From Heracleum sosnowskyi (Eukaryota; Streptophyta; Magnoliopsida; Apiales; Apiaceae), in contig CM061245.1 of NCBI GenBank assembly GCA_030848705.1, forward strand, positions 64,196,006-64,260,005: 64,000 bases of DNA, written 5' to 3'. Shown here piece by piece: positions 45,291 through 57,787 of this stretch. A program made the position numbers and the translations under genes. Within the stretch, counting starts at the first letter, position 1. Each line of letters opens with the position of its first letter. Below the pieces are notes generated by a model. It was not told the DNA's origin and searched no databases. It saw only the letters and a program-made list of their open reading frames with translations.

Positions 45291-47132
45291 GCAATAAAAG
45301 CTCAAGCACTCGTTGACTTCATGGTTGAATGCACTATTGACAACTAAGAAGTCGGGGGGCAAGAAGTAGTATTGGAGGAAAAAGAAGAAGGCAAGAAAGA
45401 TGAAGACATGGTGTCCAAAGAATGTTGGGTACTCTATTTTGACGGAGCATCAAAAACAAAATCAAGTGGAACAGGTTTGGTGCTACAAAGTCCCGATGGA
45501 TTCCTAATAGAGTATGCACTGAAGCTGGACTTCCGAACAACGAACAATGAAGCTGAGTACGAAGCTTTGATAGTCGGCTTAGGGCTGGCTGGAGCCCTGA
45601 GAGTTAAGACTCTGAAAGTATGAGGAGACTCGAGACTAGTAGTTTCCCAGGTAAATGGAGAATTTGAGGCTAGAGATGAAGTCATGGCTAAGTATCTGAA
45701 ACTTGTCAAAGCCATCATGACTCAATTTGATGAATGTTATGTAGAACACATTCCAAGAGAAGAAAACATGAAGGCTGACGCCTTGTCCAAGTTTGCCTCT
45801 TCTGAAATTGAGAACTATGCAGGGAGTGTATACTTCCAAGTCTTGAAGACCCCAAGCATTAATGGAAAGTTAATAGCACCCATTGATGTTGCTAGCTGTT
45901 GGATGGATCCCATCCAGACTCATTTGGAAACTGGTTGGTTACCTAATGATACTTCAGAGGCACGAAAGTTGTATGTGAGAGCACTAAGGTATACCTTAAT
46001 TGAGGGAATCTTATACAAAAAGTCTTTCATTGTCCCCTACTTGAAATGTTTGAGACCCCAGGAGGCAGAATTGGCCCTAAGGGAAGTACATGAAGAAATT
46101 TGTGGGCAACACTCGGGGGGCAGGGCCCTTGCTTATAAAATCACTCGCCTAGGTTTCTATTGGCCAAGCCTGCTTGCAGATGCTAAAAGTTATGTGAAGA
46201 AGTGTGAACGGTGCCAAAAACATGCACCAGTGGTTAGACAACCACCTGAGATGATGACGTCTATAAATTCACCCGTTCCATTTGCCATGTGGGGAATGTA
46301 TATACTTGGACCTTTTCCAATGGCAAGTGCACATAGAAAGTTCTTGATAGTAGCAATCGACTACTTCACCAAATGGATTGAGGCTAAACCTTTAGCCAAG
46401 ATAACCACTAAGCAAGTAATGCATTTCTTCTGGGAAAGTGTGATATGTAGATACGGGATTCCACGAATCTTGGTCACGGATAATGGAACTCAGTTCAACA
46501 ACGAGGATTTCAAGAAGTATTGCGAGGAGAATGATATTAAGCTACGTTTCACTTCTGTTCCTCATCCTCAAGCAAATGGGCAAGCTGAAGTAGCAAATCG
46601 AATTATCCTGGATGGACTAAAGAAAAGAGTTGAATGCTCTAGGAACACTTGGGTGGACGAATTGCTCCCCATACTGTGGGCGTATCGTACTACTTGTAAA
46701 GTCACCACTAGAGCAACCCCATTTCTGTTAGCATATGGAGCAGAAGTAGTAGTTCTAGTGGAGATTACTCACACATCTCCAAGAGTCGAAGCTTATGAGC
46801 CTGACGCAAATGAAGAAGGCATGAGGCTGGCCTTAGATCTAATTGATGAAGTTAGAGATGAGGCAAATGCTAAAGTAGTTGAACATCATAATAGGGCATC
46901 TTTCTACTATAACTTAAGGGTTAAAGAGAGATTCTTTCGTCAAGGAGATTTGGTTCTCCGAAAGATTGAGGCATCTAGAGTTGGACAAAAAGGAAAATTG
47001 GCCCCAAATTGGGAAGGACCGTATCAGGTCAAAAACATGTTTGGACGAGGCTCATACAAGTTAGAAACCCTCGAAGGGATCGAAGTACAAAGGACTTGGC
47101 ATGCTGCAAAATTAAAAGTTTACTATGTTTAG
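45291..47132 (+). pseudogene. Tat pol, second part: second RNase H and integrase
   Basis: The frame resumes after the MITE. TAA at 45345-45347 and TGA at 45621-45623 interrupt it, then 45684-47132 is open. The archaeal-type RNase H reads WVLYFDGASK...TNNEAEYEAL. Integrase shows the HHCC region (HSGG..., CERCQKH), the second Asp (TDNGTQF) and Glu (ANGQAEVANR). The first catalytic Asp position holds Tyr (MWGMYILGP, codon TAT 46299-46301). The C-terminus ends TWHAAKLKVYYV. Confidence 0.88.
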
Positions 47133-47421
47133 TGTTTCTTAACTGGACTCACTATTCGGAAAAGTAGAAATAAGGTCGATGAAACCAATCCGAGTTTTTA
47201 ACTCGAGGTAGGAAGTAGAGTATTATGTAAGGGTTGAACCCATTTTCAAGTTATTTATGAAAGATGTTTCTAAACATTGTTGTGTTTTTATGACAATTGA
47301 CATATGTCAAGCATCGATAAATATGCAAACCTAAAAACTTGAAGGAACCAAAAGATATTAAGTAGAGCTAACATGAAAGATTTAAGATAACATAAAGTTA
47401 TAACATCAACTTTTATACAAA

Positions 47422-48576
47422 CTAGATTCGCAAAGTGAAAGTCTGAAATAAAAGATAGATAAAGCCACGCAGGGCCAATAAAATATGCTCTAAGTCATTA
47501 GACGGGTCCTTGTCAAGGACAGGGACATCCCTATGAGGAGTGTCTAAGTCCTCTATGAATTCGTCAGTAGGCTTGGACTCCTCCATCGGCTGAGAACCAT
47601 CACCAGGTTGTGAAGAGGATAAAGTAGTAGTAACCTCAGCACCTGGGAAAACTGGCACGGGGAACTTCTCCAAAGTAACACCCTCGATCTGCGTTCCCAA
47701 CTGGCCAATAATCTCCTCCCAGCATTTCTCAAAAGTGCCGGGGAAGTTGGCATCATACTCCGCCGTAAGGAGATCATCGAACTCCTGTGAAGCTTTATAT
47801 TCTGCTATCACCTCCTCACGGCCCCTTTGGAGGCGTGCCTCTAGTTGTCGGACCTTTTCCTTCTCATCTACTAGCTCTCTCTCAGCAACTCTAAACCTCT
47901 CAAAGTTAGCCTCAGAGGTAGACAAGTATCGATCTCTGTCTCTCTCAGCAATAGCCTTTTCGGCCCTAGACGTCCTCAGGTTCCGTAAGGAAGCCTGATG
48001 ATAGGCGTTGGCCTGCAAGATAAGATATGAATTAAAGAGTACCCAAAAATGAATACAAAATAACGAAAGCAATTTAAGTTTGAAAACATACCGTAGCAAT
48101 AGCTTGCGAGCCCATAAGCTCGATCTGTAGATCCTCAGAAGAATCCACTATATGGGCCCAGTCTCGTGGGGTAACCACATTCTTGGACCACTCTGCAGCA
48201 GCCCGAGAGTCGCCAACCGCGGTGTCTTTGTTACGAAGACCCCACTTAACCACAAAGGGGTTGGGATCCTCGTCAACCCTCGTTGGCTGCTCGACCAGAA
48301 AAACAGGCACTTTCCCCGAGGAAGAGCCACTTTCGGTACGGTCCCTTTTGGAAGCCCTCTCTATGAAAACAGAGGTTCCAGAAGCAGCAGCAGTTTCTCG
48401 CCTCTTGAAAACTTGGGCAAGCAAGTCCTGAGCTGAAAAGTAAAACCAGATAAGATTATTTACAAAGCAAGTTATCCAATATAATGAAGGAAAAAGCTAA
48501 TTGCCTGAAGGGAAGCCTCAGAAACTAAAAGGTTGCAGTGATGGAGATTGTCTGAAGTGAGAGCTTCGACAGCTGC
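47422..48576 (-). CDS. Antisense, spliced accessory ORF of the Tat element (5'-truncated)
   Basis: Between pol and the missing 3' LTR the opposite strand carries coding exons. Exon 48432-48092 (preceded by TTACTTTTCAG) joins exon 48012-47422 through a 79-bp intron (donor ACG|GTATGT, acceptor TCTTGCAG) with frame preserved. A further open stretch on the minus strand (48576 to about 48508) may be an earlier exon, cut off by Tekay B. The product is basic then strongly charged, with a long heptad-like region (RAEKAIAERDRDRY, ERELVDEKEKVRQLEARLQ) and an acidic tail. Antisense ORFs at this place are known from some Tat elements, Grande for example; their role is unknown. Confidence 0.6.
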
Positions 48577-49841
48577 TGTAACACCCCCAGATCCGGGGTC
48601 AGGAATCTGGGTTGTCACGCTCCATCAATTATACAATAACTGCATTACTTACAACATTCTAATAATACAACTCCAAAGACCCCAATCACTTACGCACACA
48701 CACACAAGTTATAGCCTTGGAAATGAGCAACAAAAGTAACATTTGTTATTACAACTCAAATGTACTATCCAGGATCTCATCTATTATTTACAACGTCTAC
48801 CTGAAGTTACAATAATAGACCTCACCGTTGTATACAAGGTTTAATAATACAAACCTACTCGAAAACAATTCTTACTAATTCAGTCTGCAACTATTCTACT
48901 CACACCAGCAGTATCCATCCTGCTGAATTAACTCAAGGGTGGTCTCTCCATCCCCTTGCTCTCATAACACGAGGTGAATCGGCAACATTTTCTTCATGCT
49001 AAAAGTTTTAATAAAGCAAGAATGAGCTAATAGCGCTCAACAAGAAATCTATCCCAGTTTAAATCTTTAAACCTTTAAGGTAAATAATCCATATAGGATC
49101 CATGTTTAAAAACTACTAGGGTTTGACCCCAAAATAGTATACCGTTCCAAAAGACCGTATGACTTATAATCATACTCAAATACTCTTCGCGAATCATTCA
49201 GAAATCCTTGGTATCAATATAATAAACTAAGTCTTAAAACATATCTTTTTAAAATAGATATTAACCATTGGAATCAAGGCTTAAAGCCTATCCATTGATT
49301 CAAAATACTATACAGTTCAACATACTGTATATCTTAAATATCTTCTCAACATATATACACACACATATCTATTTAGATATCTCATACTGTTCAAAATACT
49401 GTAAAATATCAGTAATGAACACCTTTTCGAATATGTTGTGTTGTGATATATATAAGAAGCAAGAGTGAGCACTAAAGCTCAACAATAATATAAAGCAGCT
49501 TAAATCATATATGAAAGCTGATATCATAATTGAAAACCTTTGAAACTCCGTTCATATACAGAACGATATGTTTAAATATTCTTTTCGTCAAAACATGCCG
49601 TACAGTTCAAATACTGTATGAGGTATAGTGCTTTGTTAAAATATTATTAACAAGTATCCGTAACCGGTATTTAACCCAAGTTACCAAACATTTCTGAAAT
49701 TCCAATCCTTGGAAAAACATGGGGAACTTGTACAGGGCTACACACTGGTATACGATGATCAGTCGTCATACCATAGATTCTCTACTAGTAGATGGATAAT
49801 CCCGAAGGTCATTACCTTAGCCGCATACGGGCTTTTAGGTT

Positions 49842-49990
49842 GGACCGGCGTCACTCGGCCTCTTACACATTAGTAACCACATGGCGACATCAAGGCCACA
49901 CAAGTGGACCCGCTCCCTGCGAACGGATTCCACTGGACTGGCGTCACCCAGCCTCTTATTATATTTCCACCTGGCGACATCAAGGCCAGA
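49842..49990. repeat. Two-copy direct repeat in the Tekay B LTR
   Basis: GGACCGGCGTCACTCGGCCT... and GGACTGGCGTCACCCAGCCT... each run to GGCGACATCAAGGCCA, offset by about 85 bp. Confidence 0.7.
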
Positions 49991-51039
49991 AAAAAATAGT
50001 TTTTATTTGCGGGACCGTGCTTTACTCGGCCTCTTACGCGGAAATGTCTTTCCCCCAACTATCAATAACTGGAACGGATATTAATCCAGTTCCCCAAGCA
50101 TAAGCTTGTTAATATGTTTTGTAAAAATACCCTTACTTCCAGATTATATCGGAAGTAAGTCACAATGTGAGTTGACCGTTGTCAACTGACCTTGATCCTC
50201 GAGTAAAACATTTCGGAAATCATGACCTGTGAGTTTTTGTAAAATATCATTAGTTCTGATGATTCAGAACTCGAAAATGTACTCACTTTTAATGAAAGAG
50301 GCAAGTGAAATCATATATTCACTTCCTGGAATGGATTCCCAATTTTTGATAAGCCCAAAACCTTAATCATCATTTGAGATAAATAATTAAAAGTAGTTGA
50401 GAACCCCTACTATAATCACATAAATCTTTTTGAGATCAGAAAATATTTTAAATAACTATTGGAACCTTATGTAATATTTAGATAAGGTTCTATGATTTTT
50501 AAATCATTTTTAAAATATTTAATAAATATTCAATTAATAAATATTGAATTATGATTCAATATAATTCCACTTAAGTGAATATTTAAGTTAATATTCACTT
50601 AATTAAATAAATATCCAAATAATAAATATTGAATTATCATTCAATAAGATTCCACTTAAGTGAATATTTAAAATAATATTCACTTAATTAAATAAATATT
50701 CAAAATAATATTTTTAATAATATTATTTAAATATCTCACATTAAATATCCAATAATATTTATATTGAAATATTTAATCAACCTTTTAAAATATAACTGTC
50801 CCTGGAACCCTCCAGCTTCTGACAGTATAATCAAGACCAAAATACTAATTTGACTCCCGGTCTAAGTTTTAAAATCCTCGTACGAGCGCTCTACCCTTAG
50901 AGCCTCTATAACACCTCGGTTTATATCTAATATTTACATAGCATATAAACCCTTATATCTTATAAAGCTTTCTATCAAAAGCGTAAACAATTTATAAATC
51001 TTTTCACAACATTAAATCACAACAGCATCACTTATATGA

Positions 51040-51300
51040 TGTAGGGTTTGAAAACTTGCATCTATCATATGCATATATTACATCTCAACATTTTTAATAC
51101 CATCACATCTATATACAATGTAAGGTTTGAAAGCATGCATCTATCATATGCATATATTACATCTCAACATTTTTAATACCATTACATCTATATACGATGT
51201 AAGGTTTGAAAGCATGCATCTATCATATGCATATATTACATCTCAACATTTTTAATACCATTACATCTATATACGATGTAAGGTTTGAAAGCATGCATGA
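51040..51300. repeat. 79-bp tandem repeat in the Tekay B LTR
   Basis: Three full units and a partial one. Units begin TGTAAGGTTTGAAAGCATGC at 51119, 51198 and 51277; a more diverged unit precedes them. The solo LTR has a single equivalent unit near 54420-54520. Confidence 0.92.
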
Positions 51301-54300
51301 TTTCATATCATATACAATCATCAGTATAAGTAATTTGAAATGCAGCATGGGATGAGAAAACTTGCCTTGGGTCCTTGGTTGTTATGGGTTCGAGAACTTG
51401 CAGGAAAATCTATAAACAAGGAAATACTCGATCAGTCCCCTGGCTTAATCATTTAAAGTGCATTTAACTTAAGCACTAACGTTCTATTAACGAACATCAA
51501 ATGTCTCGCTCTTGGTCACTTATAACCTCATGACATTCCGTAAACTCTTAAGTCAAAAGTTTGGGTGGAAATCTATTCTCAAAACCCAAGTACTTTACCA
51601 TTGCTAACTCATTGTTTTTAACCATCCCCTTAAGGGTATTTCACTCGCGCAACTTTTGTTCCCGCATTTTTATAAAATCGAAAAATTATCTTTTTAACAC
51701 GAAACCTTCTCGGTTCCCTTCCTAACTGTCCATTCTAGTATCCATTTTAATATCATGACCCAATTCCATTTTTAAGGGGTTTGATCACAAGCTCAAAGTT
51801 CATATAGTGAACTACTTAATTATCCAAAACCGCTTTCACTAAAACGGATGTTTCTCCTAAACCGTAAATCGAAACGATACGATTCTTTCGCCAAAATAAA
51901 CTACAAAACAGAGCCTACATGATCATGGTCAGAAAACCTCATTGTTAAGTCAACAAAGTAGCCGTGGTCTCTGTCAAATCTTTCTAAGGAAAATCCGTCA
52001 TGGTAACGACGCTTAAACGTGATTCCCGTGTTTAAAACACTCAAATCAATCCAATAACATCAACCAATCATCAATACTTCTCATTCATCATCTAAACTAA
52101 CCCATGATCTTTAACCAACAAGTCCATTCAAACATTTACTAGTTCAACCATCAAGTTATTCACTAAACAATAAATATAACCAAGGATTCAACCTTTAATC
52201 CAAACTATCTCAAACTATCATCAAACTAATCATAAAAATCGAATTATAACTATGGTGACAATGTAATAACCCTAAATTTTGGACTTAGTTAAAATTTTTT
52301 GATGAATAGTAAATTTGCTGATGGAAAATTTTTCAGACCACACTATGAGGATGATATGGAATGAATGTTTCGAGGTTATATTATTGATGTATAGGAAGAA
52401 TAAAAGAATGTAAACGCGATCAGAATCAGAAGATTCCCATCCGAGTTTTAAATCACTATTCACTGGACAATCAAGGACGTATTGATTTGATCGTTTTAAG
52501 AAGATATGTGTAATGAGAAATCCATCTTAAACCAAGGTGAGAAACCTAAGATTATACATTAGACAAAGGAAATAGAAAGATAAAGGAAGTACCCCTAGCT
52601 TTGGTACAGAGAAACGTCTTTAGAACCACTTGAAACTATCGCGAAACAAAAGCGTAATAAATCATCGATTAAACCCTAACCAAAGGAGGAGTATTATATG
52701 AGATCATCAAGTGCAATATATAAAAGAATTGAGGATGCAAAGGATGACGTAAGCATGATGCAAGGGGATGACATAAGCATGACAAAGTGATGACAAGGTG
52801 ATGAATCACCACCTTGTCACCACTTTCACCACCACCACAAGTTCATTTTGGCCTTGTCATTGATGACAAAACCTTGTCTTAGCCACACAAATCAGATGAC
52901 AAAGTGTTAAAGGTTTATTAGACAAACAAAAGGAAAAGAAAAATCAAAGAAAACAAAAGCAAAAGGAGAAGCATCAAGAACATCAACCATTCAGCTATTT
53001 CTTATTTCCAAACCCTTAAAAATTTTGCTCCAACTTCCACTCAACCATAAATCTTGATCTTGGGCTCTAAATCACCCTCGTCCTATATCCAAGGTAGATC
53101 TCTAATCTTAGCCTCATCCATGGATCATAGCTTGATCAAAAATGGATTCAAAGTTGAGGATGAATAGTGATGTGAATAGTAAACTCATAAGATCTTGATT
53201 TGTTTTGATGTTTTTAGGTTTGATTAGCTTAGTTAAGGAGCAAGGAAGGATATATCATCCATATATAGTCTTTGTTAAGCTCCAAGGAAGGTATAAACTT
53301 CTTTCTTTTTAAGATTCTTTCTTGATCTAGTAAGTTAGAAGTGTTTGATTAGAACTATGTTAAGATAAAGCATGTATACATGATTTTAAGCATGTTTAAT
53401 GGTTGATTTGTGGATGAACTTGTGAAATAGAGTGTGACCTTATTTGGACAGATAAATGGTAGTATAGACTTGAGTTTTATTGGTGGTTGGTTGATGGTTG
53501 ATTGTAGTTTGGATGAGTGTTTAAAAAAAACACGGGAAGTACGCATACGCACCGTTACCATGTCGGATTTTACTTAGGTAGTTTAGACAGAAACCATGAC
53601 TGCAAAACAGGGCATAAACTTGAGGTTTCTGACCATGAGAATGTAGTCTCTGTTTCCTAGATTATTTTAGCGAAAGAATCGTATCGTTTTGATTTACGGT
53701 TTAGGAGTAACGTCCGTTTTAGTAAAAGCGGTTTCGCGTAACGAGATAGTTCATTGTATGAACTTTGAGATAGGGATCAAGCCCTTTAAAATTGGAATTG
53801 GATTGAGATATTAAAATGGATACTAGTATTTATAGTCTAGAAAGGAACCTAGAAGGTTTCGTGTCAAAACGATAAGTTTGTGATTTTATAAAAATGCGAG
53901 AACAAAGGTTGCGCGAGTGAAATACCCTTAAGGGGATGTTTTAAAACAAGGAAATGGTAAAGGAAAAGTACTTGGGATTTGTGAATATATTTTTCACCCA
54001 AAATTGTGACTTAAGAGTTACGGAACGTCATGAGGCTATAGAAGACCGAGAGCGAGACGTTTGATTGTTTACTAATAGAACTTGAGTGCTTAAGCTATAG
54101 CACATTAAATGGTTCTAGGGGACTGACTGTGAATTGTATATCTTGTTATAGATCGACGCACACACTCTCAAGCCCCCACTACCACACCACCAAGACACCA
54201 AGGCAAGTTTACTAATCATTACTCTATTGTTCAGAGTAGGTATATTTTCAAACGGATAATACTTGGTTGTTCAAATAATTATGTATACTCTTTGTTACAA

Positions 54301-54788
54301 GTATCGTGCAAGTTTCTCAAAACCCGAAGCTCTAGCCTTCGGCTATATTTTAAACTGTCGTTGTTGTGATATAACTACTACAAATGCACGAACTGTTTTA
54401 CTTATCGTATAAGCATATGTATTATGCATGCTTTCAAACCTCACATCGTATAGAGATGTGATGGTATTAAAGATAAGGAGAGGTAGTATATGCATATGAT
54501 AGATGCAAGTTTTCAAACCTATACTTACTGTTGTTGTAATAATAAACTGTTTTCATATATGTTATGTAAATGCGATATATAAATTGCATTCTTGTTTTTG
54601 AACTGCTATATAGCAATACTTGAGGATACGACTTGATGTGAGGCTTATAAGCTAGATATGGGATATCAGTTATAAGCCAGTTGGTATATAATGCCCTAGG
54701 ATAAGGGCGGGTGATTATGTTTTCTGTATTGTTAACGATTATTTTCCGATAAAGATATCGGGTAGCTGTTATTTGAGGTTTAATTATT

Positions 54789-55270
54789 TTATTTAATGAA
54801 TATAATTTATGAATATTCATTCGAGGATTAATTATTTACTTAATGAATATTATGTTGAATATTCATTTAAGGATTATTTATTTAATGAATATTACTTTTG
54901 AATATTCATTTGAGACTTAATTATTTAAAGAATATTATTTATATTCGTTTGAGGATTATAGACTTAAAGAATATTATTTATTAATATTCATTTGAGGATT
55001 ATAGACTTAAAGAATATTATTTATTAATATTCATTTGAGGATTATTGACTTTAAGAATATTATTGTGAATATTCATTTGGGGATTATTTAATGAATATTA
55101 ATTATGAATATTCATTTGAAGATTATTTATTTAATTAATGAATATTAGTTTTGAATATTCGTTCGAAGGTTATTTATTTATTTATTTAATGAATATTATT
55201 TCAAATATTCATTTGAGGATTACTTACTTAATGAATATTATTTTTAAATATTCGTTTAAGGTTACTTATG
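54789..55270. repeat. Degenerate AT-rich repeat array in the solo LTR
   Basis: About eleven units with core GAATATTCATTTGAGGATTA and spacing of about 40-50 bp. Confidence 0.75.
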
Positions 55271-55782
55271 TAATAAGTATTGTTAAGCATTTTCAAATAA
55301 AAAGGAGCTTCCCATAACACTGTTTTCCATTTAAATCTGTCTTTAAGAGGATTTAAATGCTCGCTCAACTACCAAAAATATGGGAAACCTGATTTAAGTG
55401 ACTGCTACTCTTTTTAAACTCTCAACTTAAAACTGTCAAGGGACAGATATTTTCTCGGAGCAATTTAATTGCTGCAAGTCAAATGTTGTGTTACCACCTC
55501 AACGATCGAGGGGTAAATTGATGGAACAAGTCGATATCCATTAACAAGCATCGCTTGGGAAATATTGGGGACTCTTCCTTTCCAACCTAGATATAACTAC
55601 TTAGTGGAGTCGTATCAACAAGTATTACACTTGGGGAAAGGAGGACGATCTTTACGTTTCAGAGTCATGGATTTCATTTGAACGGTTACAAAGTTTTTGA
55701 CAAATAATTGTACTTGGGGAAAACAGGATTAACTTCCATTTCCCGTGACGTTGATTTTCATCTGGGGGCTGGAATTAACTCG

Positions 55783-55902
55783 TGCTCGGCAATGAAACAG
55801 GTGCCAGTATAGTACGAAGTCATGCTCGGCAATGAAACAGGTGCCAGTATAGTATGACTCCATGTTCAGCAATGAAACAGGTGCCAGTATAGCATGAAGG
55901 GT
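55783..55902. repeat. 40-bp tandem repeat, three copies
   Basis: Units start TGCTCGGCAATGAAACAGG at 55783 and 55823, and TGTTCAGCAATGAAACAGG at 55863. Confidence 0.9.
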
Positions 55903-57194
55903 CCAAATGCGGCCAGGGTGATAACCGAATAGGAAGTCGTCCTTCTACTAGTAGAAAAGTTAAGTTGCGATATAACGGCTGATCACCGTGTGTATCGTGT
56001 ATTTCAGTATATCCCCTTCTTCCACTTGGAATTGTGCTGCACATTGTAATGAAAGCCTAGGTGCTGAGTTACCGATAATGTGACAGAAATTGAACAATGA
56101 TGTTCCGTATATAGTATTTGAACTACATTGAATGTTCTGACTAAAAGAGTATTCGATATATCATTCTATATACGAATGAGGTTTTAAAAGCTTTCAGCTA
56201 TGATATCAGCTCACATATATGATTATGTTGCTATATATTATTGTCGAGCTATAGTGCTCATTCTTGCTTCTTTATATATCACAATATAACAGCTTCATAA
56301 AGGTGTTCATTACTGATATTTTACAGTATCTTGAACAATAGGAGATATCTAAATAGATATGCGTGTATATATGTTGAGAAGGTATTTAAGATATTCAGTA
56401 TGTTGAACTGTATAGTATTTTGAATCAATGGATAGGCTTTAAGCCTTGATTCCAATATTAATATCTATTTTAAAAAGATATGTTTTGAGTCATGGTTCAC
56501 TATATCGATACCAAGGATTTCTAAATGATTTACGAAGAGTAATTGAGTATGATTATAAGTCATACGGTATTTCGAACGGTATACTATTTTGGGGACAAAC
56601 CCTGGTAGTGTTAAAAACTTTGATCCTATATGGATGAACTTCCTAAGCGTACATATATATGCTTATGCTGCTTTGTATTATTGCTGGGCTTTGTGCTCAC
56701 TCTTGCTTTCTTTTACATATATATATATATCACAACACAACAGCTAGAGTAGATGGCCAGGATTCGTCATACCGCTCGGAAGCGCGTCAGGGCCATACAG
56801 GCCGCCCATAGGATGGCAGTTGCAGCACCTCAGGTAGAAGTACTGAGTTGGTTCGGAGTGTAACTCTGGTTGCTCCGGTTTAATTATAAGTATCACTTAT
56901 GTATATTAATGAACAAGAACAAACTTTTGCGCTACCTTATGATTTCACATAGAAATCATATTGGTAGTAGGTTGCAGTACTTAAATTTTGGGTTGTAATA
57001 ACTTTAATTTGTGGATCATATGACTACTGTATTGTAAGTTCGTTTCTGAGACATAACTGGCGTGAGTATATTGATGGTGGGGTCACCATGTGTGATGATT
57101 GACTGTTTTATAGTTCAAGTATTAAGTGTTGTATGGAACAAGGGATCGTGACAACCCAGATCTCCGACCCAGGGTCTGGGGGTGTTACAGACAA

Positions 57195-57773
57195 AGTGGT
57201 GATTCATCACCTTGTCATCACTTTGTCACACCTATGTCATCCTCCTGCATCATGCTTATGTCATAATTTGTGTCGTCAATCCTCTTATATGTTGCACTTG
57301 ATGATCATATATGATACTTCCCCTTCGGTTAGGGTTTAATCCATAATTCGTTACGTTTCTGTTTCACGATAGGTTCAAGTGATTTTAAAAACGTTTTTCT
57401 GTACCAATGTTAGGAGATAATTCCTTGATCTTTCCATTACCTTGGCTTAATATATGCTCAAGGATTTCTCACCTTGGTTTAAGATATGATCATAGATTTC
57501 TCATTCTACATACTTTCTCAAAACGATCAAATCAATACACCCTTGATTGTCCGATGAATAGTGCTCAAAATTTAAAGTTGGAATCTCCCGATTCTGATCG
57601 CGTTTACATTCACTTATTCTCCTTATACATCACTAATATAACTTCGAAACATTCATTCCATGTCTTCCATATAGCGTGGTCTGAAAATATTTTTCATCAG
57701 CAAATTCACTATTTATCAACATTTACTATTCATCAAAATTTTTTAACTAAGTCCAAAATTTGGGGTTATTACA
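57195..57773 (-). repeat. Tekay B 3' LTR, right part
   Basis: Continues the LTR interrupted at 52261 and ends TTGGGGTTATTACA. Confidence 0.85.
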
Positions 57774-57787
57774 GTCTCCCCTTCTTA
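57774..57787 (-). other. Polypurine tract of Tekay B
   Basis: On the minus strand a purine run ending AAGAAGGGGAGAC directly precedes the LTR start TGTAATAACCCC. Confidence 0.75.

Larger units (their letters stand above)
41582..48576 (+). mobile_element. Defective Tat-type Ty3/gypsy retrotransposon
   Basis: 5' LTR, Tat-type PBS, short gag, protease, RT with YVDD, RNase H, a second RNase H (the extra archaeal-type domain typical of Tat), integrase, then an antisense ORF. The 3' LTR is absent because Tekay B enters at 48577. Damage: loss of the gag capsid, three in-frame stops in pol, a MITE insertion, and loss of an integrase catalytic Asp. Confidence 0.88.
48577..52261 (-). repeat. Tekay B 3' LTR, left part
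   Basis: Starts TGTAACACCCCCAGATCC, the complement of the LTR terminus. The complementary right part is 57195-57773, ending GGGTTATTACA. Together they total about 4.26 kb. It contains tandem repeats at 51040-51300 and AT-rich repeats at about 50525-50770. No gene. Confidence 0.85.
52262..57189 (+). mobile_element. Tekay B solo LTR inserted in a Tekay B LTR, inverted
   Basis: 4928 bp from TGTAATAACCC to GGGGGTGTTACA. Exact TSD GACAA at 52257-52261 and 57190-57194. No internal region is present, so it is a solo LTR left by LTR-LTR recombination. It carries degenerate repeats at 54789-55270 and 40-bp repeats at 55783-55902. Confidence 0.9.

Noticed and set aside
54467..54820. A Tyr/Ile-rich 117-codon frame in the solo LTR
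   Set aside because: Composition reflects AT-rich repeat sequence, and it is not shared by the other LTR copies.
52262..57189. A full-length retrotransposon between inverted LTR ends
   Set aside because: There is no PBS, PPT, gag or pol inside, and TG/CA ends with one TSD pair fit a solo LTR.
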